This document shows, one piece after another, positions 30,181-36,839 of a stretch of 42,383 nt of DNA (position 1 is its first letter; the number at the start of each line of letters is the position of its first letter). This DNA is from Candidatus Acetocimmeria pyornia. GTDB lineage: Bacteria > Bacillota > Sulfobacillia > UBA3575. The translations under genes were made by a program, and so were the position numbers. Under the pieces are notes generated by a model. That model saw only the letters and a list, made by a program, of their open reading frames with translations, did not search any database and was not told the DNA's origin. The stretch lies in contig SESX01000003.1 in the NCBI GenBank assembly GCA_004367365.1, positions 1-42,383 of the forward strand, in the 5' to 3' direction.

Positions 30181-30504
30181 CTAGGATTTTAGACATGGGA
30201 GGCTGCACCAAGAACTAGAGACCAACAAGATGCCGGGAATGGGAAGCATGGTGGCAAACCGATAAAGAGCTTCCTTCCTCCCGCTGAAAAGGGTCTGCAT
30301 CATGCCTTCCTTGGACCCTAGGAAGAGGAAGGCCACGCCCTCTTGCGCCTGGAAATAGGCACGCATCCGCTTAAAAATTTCGTGGTCTGTCACCCTGGAG
30401 GCATCCTGAAACTCATCGAACATGACTACCATGAGCTTCTCATCCCTGTCAGCCAGCACACCCGGAAGCCTTCGGTGATATACAAACAGTTTTTGCCATT
30501 TCAT
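30181..30504 (-). pseudogene. Truncated AAA/archaeal-type ATPase fragment (Walker B region)
   Basis: LMVVMFDEFQDASRVTDHEIFKRMRAYFQAQEGVAFLFLGSKEGMMQTLFSGRKEALYRFATMLPIP resembles the middle of ATPase_2-type proteins; no P-loop half and no C-terminal part. Confidence 0.7.
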
Positions 30505-31865
30505 TTTGGAAATGGCCGGTATTCCCTTGAGTTAAGTTGGCTGGAACCAGTAGTTAAATCGTCAAAATCCACCCCCTGCCTCCAGAGTAGTGCTAACCGG
30601 TAACCCAGGTTGCGCGGCATATTCCACCATAGTCCTACACGAGACTTCAGAAACAGCCGGTCAAAGACAGACGGAAGGGAATAAAATTGTTTGGCAAACC
30701 AAGCCACACCCTGCTCCAATTCACGGGGGGTCATCTGCTTGGGCTGGAAGACCGCGTCCACTTTCCCATTATATTTATCCCAGTTGGTGGTCAAAAGCCT
30801 CCCTTCGCGCTGCAACCGGGTAAAGAAAGGAGTTTCCGGCATGGGAACGACAATGCTGACTGTCGCACTGTCGATACCGATTTCACGGTAATACTTCAAG
30901 GTGCGCTCGAAAATGCCCGGATCGTCTCCATCCAGTCCAAACATGGTGCCGGCCTGAATTGCGATTCCATAGCGATGCAAGTTCTTCACTGCTTCCTCGT
31001 ACAGGGCCACCTTGTTAAACCCCTTACCCTGGGAATTTAGGCTCCCCTGAGAAATTGACTCCAGGCCGATGAAGAAGGCCTTGCAGCCGCTTTCAGCAGC
31101 AGCCACCAGCAGCTCATGGTCAAAGGCCACCTGAATGGTGGTCTGAGTGGTCCACCATTTGCGATAGGGGGCGATGGCTTTGAAAAGTTCCAAGGCGTAG
31201 CGGCGATTGGCGGTCAAGTGATCGTCCCAAAAGATCACCGCCTTGCCGGGAATCGTCGCCACCTCCCGGGCCACCTCCTGTACGGGTCGCCGCCGCTGGC
31301 CGCTACCGTACATATTACCCACAGAACAATAATCACAGCGGTTAGGACAGCCCCGGGTGGCAATGATAACCCCGCGACCATAGCCCCTTCCCACGATGAG
31401 GTCTCTCCTCGCACGGGGGATCCCGGCAAGGTCGGCTGGCTTCCCCCTGTATACCCGTTGCCAAGTACCCCGCTGGAAGTCCTCGACTACTCTCGACCAG
31501 ACCGTTTCAGCTTCACCGATTACCACCGCATCGGCGTGGGCCAGGGCTTCTTCGGGCAGCACAGTAACGTGGGGGCCGCCCAGAACTACCTTCCGGCCCC
31601 GCCGGCGGAACTCGTCCGCCAGCCGGTAAACATGATTGGCGGCCGGTGTATTACAGGTGATGGCTACCAGGTCGACCTCCCGCTCGAAATTCACCGCTTC
31701 CACAATTTCATCGGTGTGGTGAATCTCAACGTCTTTCGGAGTTAAGGCCGCAATCAACGGCATCGTCAACTGCGGAAACTGGATTAGTCGCCACTTACGT
31801 AGCCGGCGCGAGGGTTCTGATTCCGGGGTGATCAATTCCAGTTTCAAGTAGGCCGCCATCCTCAC
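30501..31865 (-). CDS. B12-binding domain radical SAM protein
   Basis: N-terminal B12-binding-like region (GGPHVTVLPEEALAHADAVVIGEAE); radical SAM CxxxCxxC in TRGCPNRCDYCSVGNMYG; DDHLTANRRYALELF. Confidence 0.93.
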   Translation of the reverse strand: MRMAAYLKLELITPESEPSRRLRKWRLIQFPQLTMPLIAALTPKDVEIHHTDEIVEAVNFEREVDLVAITCNTPAANHVYRLADEFRRRGRKVVLGGPHVTVLPEEALAHADAVVIGEAETVWSRVVEDFQRGTWQRVYRGKPADLAGIPRARRDLIVGRGYGRGVIIATRGCPNRCDYCSVGNMYGSGQRRRPVQEVAREVATIPGKAVIFWDDHLTANRRYALELFKAIAPYRKWWTTQTTIQVAFDHELLVAAAESGCKAFFIGLESISQGSLNSQGKGFNKVALYEEAVKNLHRYGIAIQAGTMFGLDGDDPGIFERTLKYYREIGIDSATVSIVVPMPETPFFTRLQREGRLLTTNWDKYNGKVDAVFQPKQMTPRELEQGVAWFAKQFYSLPSVFDRLFLKSRVGLWWNMPRNLGYRLALLWRQGVDFDDLTTGSSQLNSREYRPFPK

Positions 31866-32012
31866 AGGTTAGTCTTAGTGATTAATGAGCTTGGAGCAAA
31901 CTTTCCGGCCCATGTCTACCTTGAATAGCGGACTATTTGGTGAAAGCTATGGTCCTTCTGCAGTGTTACCACTTCATCCTGCTATAAATTATACCCCTTG
32001 AGCCGTTGTGGC

Positions 32013-33068
32013 TTAGATATCCTTTTCCGATACTCCAGCCTCTTGGAAGGTGGCCATCTCCACCTGGATCCGGGTCGCCGCATCGATGATGTGAAAGGCC
32101 AGGGCTGCTCCGGTCCCTTCCCCCAGCCGCATCTTGAGGGTTAACATGGGTTCCAGGTCCAGAAGTTCCAGGATCAAAGCATGTCCTGGTTCCTCAGACA
32201 AGTGGGAAGCCAGCATGAATTCTGTCACCTGGGGACAGAGACGGGCCGCCAAGAGGGCCCCGGCCCCGGCGATAAACCCGTCAATCACCACCGGCACCCG
32301 TCGGGACGCGGCACCCAAAACGGTACCAGCGATGGCCCCTATTTCCAGCCCACCCACCTTGGCCAGTACGTCCAGGGCATCGTCCGGGTCAGGCCGGTTG
32401 ACCTCAAGGGCTTTTTCAATCACTTTTCGTTTTTCTTCGAGCCGCCCGTCGTCCAACCCGGTTCCTCGCCCCACCAGGTTCTTGAGCGGAGCCCCCGAAA
32501 AAGCGGCCAGAATGGCCGAACTAGGGGTGGTGTTGCCAATCCCCATATCCCCGGTGCCCAGGATTTGCGCCCCACTTGCAATCTCCGCCTGGGCCAGTTC
32601 AATTCCGACCTCCACGGCCCTGACTGCTTCTTGGCGGGTCATGGCCGGTCCTTCAGTCATGTCCGCCGTACCGTGCCGGACCTTTTTCACCACCAGCCCC
32701 GGGGCATCAATTTCTCCGATAACACCAATATCACAGACGACCACCCTTGCCTCAGCATGACGGGAGAGAACATTGATGGCCGCACCCCCGTTAAGAAAGT
32801 TGAGCACCATCTGGGGGGTAACCTCCTGGGGGTAGGCACTGACCCCCTGGTTCACTACCCCGTGGTCACCGGCCATCACGATAACTACCTTTTCCCTGAC
32901 CACCGGGCATTTCTCACCGGTAATGCCGGCCAACTTCACCACAATTTCCTCCAGAACCCCCAGGCTGCCCGGTGGTTTCGTCAGGCTGTCAAGCCTGGTA
33001 CGGGCCTCGGCCTGGGCCGCACTGTCTAGGGCCCCGATTGAATTGATGGTTTCCTCCAACAAGGTCAT
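32013..33068 (-). CDS. cobT: Nicotinate-nucleotide--dimethylbenzimidazole phosphoribosyltransferase
   Basis: ARTRLDSLTKPPGSLGVLEEIVVKLAGI, VVMAGDHGVVNQGVSAYPQEVTPQMVLNFLNGGAAINVL, GDMGIGNTTPSSAI; AGGAGGG upstream of ATG 33068; the 33236 ORF start runs into the riboswitch. Confidence 0.97.
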   Translation of the reverse strand: MTLLEETINSIGALDSAAQAEARTRLDSLTKPPGSLGVLEEIVVKLAGITGEKCPVVREKVVIVMAGDHGVVNQGVSAYPQEVTPQMVLNFLNGGAAINVLSRHAEARVVVCDIGVIGEIDAPGLVVKKVRHGTADMTEGPAMTRQEAVRAVEVGIELAQAEIASGAQILGTGDMGIGNTTPSSAILAAFSGAPLKNLVGRGTGLDDGRLEEKRKVIEKALEVNRPDPDDALDVLAKVGGLEIGAIAGTVLGAASRRVPVVIDGFIAGAGALLAARLCPQVTEFMLASHLSEEPGHALILELLDLEPMLTLKMRLGEGTGAALAFHIIDAATRIQVEMATFQEAGVSEKDI

Positions 33069-33124
33069 GATCATTCCCTCCTTCAGGCGGCAGGTACAGG
33101 GAAAACGGCCCCACACGTTACCAG

Positions 33125-33164
33125 GAAAAATAAAAGCCCCCAGCCCAACAGAGCTGAGGACTTT
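33125..33164 (-). terminator. Intrinsic terminator between the cobalamin riboswitch and cobT
   Basis: Minus strand AAAGTCCTCAGC...GCTGGGGGCTTTTATTTTT. Confidence 0.75.
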
Positions 33165-33191
33165 ACCATCATCCCCCCGCATCAACAGCAA

Positions 33192-33360
33192 AAGGCAGAA
33201 ACAGGCAGGTCTCCTGGCTTCCGGCTCCTCGTTCACCCATCCTTCCCAGGCAAGGCCCAGTGGATACCTTCGGGTTGTTACTCCCCGGTTACAGTGGCGG
33301 GACCGCTCAGGATTTACACCCGATTCCCTATTCTCCCCCAGAGGGGCACCTGCTGCCCGG
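33192..33360 (-). promoter_or_regulatory. Cobalamin riboswitch upstream of cobT
   Basis: Minus strand GGTGCCCCTCTGG...GGGAATCGGGTGTAAATCCTGAGCGGTCCCGCCACTGTAACCGGGG...AGCCAGGAGACCTGCCTG. Confidence 0.97.
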
Positions 33361-33469
33361 ATTTATTTTGTTGGCATCATTATATCAAGGAGAGGGTTGG
33401 AGGGTCAATAGGTCAAACAAGGCCAGAACCGTGGCCACCATCAGAACAGCCCCGGGAAAGGCAGAGATG

Positions 33470-33530
33470 AAAAGATTTGATGTCCTCGGCAGGAATACTT
33501 CTGTCCACGTCGAATATACTGGCAACATGT
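33470..33530 (+). repeat. Hairpin/Spo0A-box-like motif, copy 1
   Basis: AAAAGATTTGATGTCCTCGGCAGGAATACTTCTGTCCACGTCGAATATACTGGC; nearly identical to 36297-36355. Confidence 0.75.
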
Positions 33531-33617
33531 GCCCGTGGGTTGGTCGAGGTAGCCGGCAGTAAGAATGGTGCCGGCGTGGATGCGACTACGGGGAGCCAAA
33601 CTGCAGGAGGGTTTGAG

Positions 33618-34808
33618 TTGTTTTCTCAAATATTCGCCGAGAGAATGAAGCACCTTGGTACAGAGACGGCCTTTGAAGTACTGGCGAAGGCCAAGGCCCT
33701 GGAACGAACCGGGAAGGATATTATCCACCTTGAAATTGGAGAACCGGATTTTGATACTCCCGGCAACATCATCGAGAGTGCCGTAACCGCCCTCAGAGAC
33801 GGTTACACCCATTACACTCCTACCCCCGGTATCCACGAACTACGAGGGGCTATCGCCGAATACGTGGCCCGCACCAGGGGAATCCCCGTCGAACCAGAAG
33901 AAGTGGTAGTCACTCCGGGCGGCAAACCGATTATGTTTTTTTCGATCCTAACCCTGGTTGATCCGGGGGACGAAGTCCTGCTCCCTGACCCCGGTTTTCC
34001 CATCTACGAATCAATGGTCCGTTTCGTAGGTGGAATCCCGGTACCCATCCCCCTGCTCGAAGAAAACGACTTTGCGCTGGATGTGGACAGGCTGCGGGCC
34101 AGGATCGGACCCAAAACCAAGATGATCATCCTCAATTCACCCCAAAACCCGACGGGAGGGGTGCTCTCAAAGACCCAACTGGAGGAAATTGCTCACCTGG
34201 TGCAGGGCAAAAACATCATCGTTCTCTCGGATGAGATCTATCATCGTATCGTGTACGAGGGAGAAGCAGCTTCTATTGCCAGCCTCCCCGGGATGAAGGA
34301 ACAAACCATTATCCTGGATGGTTTTTCGAAAACCTATGCCATGACAGGGTGGAGGTTAGGGTACGGAGTCATGCACCCGGAAATTGCTGAGCGGATTACC
34401 CGTCTCATGGTCAACTCCAATTCCTGTACAGCCGCTTTCACCCAGGTAGCCGGAATCGAAGCCCTGACCGGTCCCCAAGATGCTCCGCGGGACATGGTGG
34501 AGCAGTTTCGCACCCGGCGGGATGTGATCGTAGAGGGCCTGAACTCGATCCCCGGCATCACCTGCCGTAAACCGAGGGGTGCCTTCTACGTTTTCCCCAA
34601 CATTTCAGCCCTAGGGGTTAAGTGCGAACTACTGGCCGACTACCTGCTGAGGGAAGCATCTGTGGCCGTTTTGGCCGGCACCTCCTTCGGCCGCTACGGT
34701 GAAGGCTACCTCCGGCTGTCCTACGCCAACTCTGTAGAAAACATCGAAAAAGCCGTCGACCGAATCGCTCAAGCCCTTCAACGACTGGAGAAACACATGG
34801 CCTCCTGA
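33618..34808 (+). CDS. Class I PLP aminotransferase (aspartate aminotransferase family)
   Basis: MKHLGTETAFEVLAKAKALERTGKDIIHLEIGEPDFDTPGNI; NSPQNPTGGV; LDGFSKTYAMTGWRLGYGV; GGAGGG 6 nt upstream of TTG 33618 (ORF-track start at 33477 lies in the repeat motif). Confidence 0.92.
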   Translation: MFSQIFAERMKHLGTETAFEVLAKAKALERTGKDIIHLEIGEPDFDTPGNIIESAVTALRDGYTHYTPTPGIHELRGAIAEYVARTRGIPVEPEEVVVTPGGKPIMFFSILTLVDPGDEVLLPDPGFPIYESMVRFVGGIPVPIPLLEENDFALDVDRLRARIGPKTKMIILNSPQNPTGGVLSKTQLEEIAHLVQGKNIIVLSDEIYHRIVYEGEAASIASLPGMKEQTIILDGFSKTYAMTGWRLGYGVMHPEIAERITRLMVNSNSCTAAFTQVAGIEALTGPQDAPRDMVEQFRTRRDVIVEGLNSIPGITCRKPRGAFYVFPNISALGVKCELLADYLLREASVAVLAGTSFGRYGEGYLRLSYANSVENIEKAVDRIAQALQRLEKHMAS

Positions 34809-34913
34809 GGACGTTGAAGAGGGTTTCGCAAGACCACAAATGTTCTCTTGCCGTTTCCCATCTTCAAGAGGGGGATTTTTTTCTCTTTACCCTGCATCCC
34901 TACTGTCTTTCCC

Positions 34914-35597
34914 TTACTTGGGGGTCTTGTTGGACTGGAAGTAGAGGACCGCCGAATAAACAACTGCCACGACGGCCGCCCCAATGACAGCTGCAATGGT
35001 CACCCAGAAACTAAGGGGTCCGGGAACCAAGGCGGCAAAAATACTGATGATTCCTGCCGCAACAAAGAGAAACCCTCCAAGCCTGTGGGTCCTACGCCAG
35101 ACCTCTTCACTGGCGAGGGTCCAAGGCGTCCTGATGCCCACGAAGTAGTTGTGGCGGACTTGGGTCAGGTAATTACCGATGATGATGAAGAAAACCCCCA
35201 GGGCCATGGGTACCACCCTTGATATGTTAACATCATATCCGAGGGCACTGGCAGTCACTGCCGCGTAGAGCACGGTCAAAAAGAGGACCAAACCGGTGCG
35301 TAACGCCCGGTAAGCAGTCTGGAACTTGGTATAGTTGGCCCGGCGTGGGTCAATCAACGGAAGCAGCAGCATGCCCACGTAAATGCCAACCGTCAGGAAG
35401 GGAATCGCGAAAGCACCTGTAAACCGGGACCCGTAGCGGTCCACTTCACCGGCGGCGTTCCAGTGCATGGGAACCCGTTCCGGCAGGAGCGGGAAAATTA
35501 CAAAGGCAGCGACCACCAAGCCCGACAGGACGAAAACAAGAGGCCAGTCCTGGCGCAGGATTTCGGTCCAACGGTACTCCTCGTTATGACGGGTCAT
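34914..35597 (-). CDS. SdpI family / DUF1648 membrane protein
   Basis: VIFPLLPERVPMHWNAAGEVDRYGSRFTGAF...FFIIIGNYLTQVRHNYFVGIRTPWTLASEEVWRRTHRLGG. Confidence 0.92.
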   Translation of the reverse strand: MTRHNEEYRWTEILRQDWPLVFVLSGLVVAAFVIFPLLPERVPMHWNAAGEVDRYGSRFTGAFAIPFLTVGIYVGMLLLPLIDPRRANYTKFQTAYRALRTGLVLFLTVLYAAVTASALGYDVNISRVVPMALGVFFIIIGNYLTQVRHNYFVGIRTPWTLASEEVWRRTHRLGGFLFVAAGIISIFAALVPGPLSFWVTIAAVIGAAVVAVVYSAVLYFQSNKTPK

Positions 35598-35787
35598 TCT
35601 TGAGCACCACCTTTCAGTTCATCACTACCGCGACAACATCCCTCTCCTTTCGCGTGGGCCAGCTCCTCCGCTCACCTTCTTTGTTCCTTTGCTTTTGCAA
35701 GCCCGGCTGGCAACAGCGAGAATTGTCCCCGGTGCCACCAGTGCTGAGACAGAATACGGGGTCCGCTTGGCTTGGACATGTTTTACC

Positions 35788-36108
35788 CTATTCTCCCTTC
35801 CCTTTCCCGCGCAGCCGCTCCTTACCTGGCTCTATCCTCTTGAGGAAGGTTCGCCTCAGGTCAAGAACCCACGCCGCTACTTCCTGAAAAACCGTGGTGT
35901 TGAGGGAGTAAACAATATACTGTCCCTGCCGCTCGTCGAGAACCAGGCCGGCATCCTTCAGGACACTAAGGTGATGGGAGATGGTCGCCCTCGATAAATC
36001 AAAGGCCTCGGCAATTTCGCCGGCCGTTAGGGCCTTTTGTGTGAGCAGCCGGAGTATTTCCCGCCTGGTGTTGTCGCCTAGAGCCTTAAACAAAGCATTC
36101 AAACCCAC
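35788..36108 (-). CDS. ArsR/SdpR-like winged-helix transcriptional regulator
   Basis: LFKALGDNTRREILRLLTQKALTAGEIAEAFDLSRATISHHLSVLKDAGLVLDERQGQYIVYSLNTTVFQEV. Confidence 0.93.
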   Translation of the reverse strand: MGLNALFKALGDNTRREILRLLTQKALTAGEIAEAFDLSRATISHHLSVLKDAGLVLDERQGQYIVYSLNTTVFQEVAAWVLDLRRTFLKRIEPGKERLRGKGKGE

Positions 36109-36296
36109 GGAACTACCTCCACGGCAAGCCGAATATTTCGATACCTATCTAAATCTTATTCTAATCCACACACGGCTACCTGTCAATGCAAATGACCCGT
36201 CGTGTGTCGTTGGCCTGTGATATTGTCACCCTATAAGGGGTCTGAGAAAATGTCTTAGCTCGGCGCCCCCGGTCCCGAGACCAGGTGCCTTGTACC

Positions 36297-36355
36297 CAAA
36301 AAGATTTAATGTCCATGGCAGGAATACTTCTGTCCATGTCGAATAATCTGGCTAA
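36297..36355 (+). repeat. Hairpin/Spo0A-box-like motif, copy 2
   Basis: CAAAAAGATTTAATGTCCATGGCAGGAATACTTCTGTCCATGTCGAATAATCTGGC; ATGGCAG/CTGTCCAT stem; exact TGTCGAA at 36337-36343. Confidence 0.75.
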
Positions 36356-36369
36356 ATATGTCAGTAGCT

Positions 36370-36600
36370 TGGTTAGGTTGAGAAGGTAGCCCTGAGCTTT
36401 TCCTGAACAGCTTCCTCGGGTGTTTTTGGTGACTTCGTACTGACCCATTTATCTTCCAGGTCATAACAAGCGCGGTGCTTCTGATCCCCTCAACCAGGCC
36501 GGTCTCGTCTGCCCCACGCAATGCCGCACACACTAACCCGAATTCCTTATTCATCACCTCTTGCGGTTGCTGCCCCCGTTGGAGCTCTGAAAGGACCTGT
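36370..36600 (-). pseudogene. Degraded ORF remnant of unknown family
   Basis: Minus-strand VLSELQRGQQPQEVMNKEFGLVCAALRGADETGLVEG then frame change to TKSPKTPEEAVQEKLRATFST; coding-like but not intact. Confidence 0.35.
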
Positions 36601-36699
36601 TTCGCGCGCTACACTTCAATTCCCGTAAACAACTAGACTCTTGAGTGAATAGCTCCTAGTTGGCGAAAGTTGGAAAGTTGGGTTGAATGCTTGCATTTC

Positions 36700-36775
36700 G
36701 CCAATTTTCATGCTTCGTGGTGCCGCCGCTTCAGAGGCGGCATGTAGTACTACTACCTTAAAAGGGAGGTGGGTC
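36700..36775 (-). repeat. Dispersed repeat family, copy F (hairpin spacer)
   Basis: AAGGTAGTAGTACTACATGCCGCCTCTGAAGCGGCGGCACCACGAAGCATGAAAATTGGCG on the minus strand. Confidence 0.75.
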
Positions 36776-36839
36776 TCGCCAGAATCTTTATCTACACGGC
36801 ACTGAAGCAAAATTAATTTGAGGAAAGGGGAGGGGATGA

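Noticed and set aside
32181-33029. 282-aa and 208-aa ORFs on the + strand
   Set aside because: Antisense to cobT, composition unlike a real protein.
33069-33236. N-terminal extension of the cobT ORF
   Set aside because: Runs through the riboswitch terminator and 3' part of the aptamer; real start is ATG 33068.
33477-33617. N-terminal extension of the aminotransferase ORF
   Set aside because: Encoded by the Spo0A-like hairpin motif; a good RBS precedes TTG 33618.
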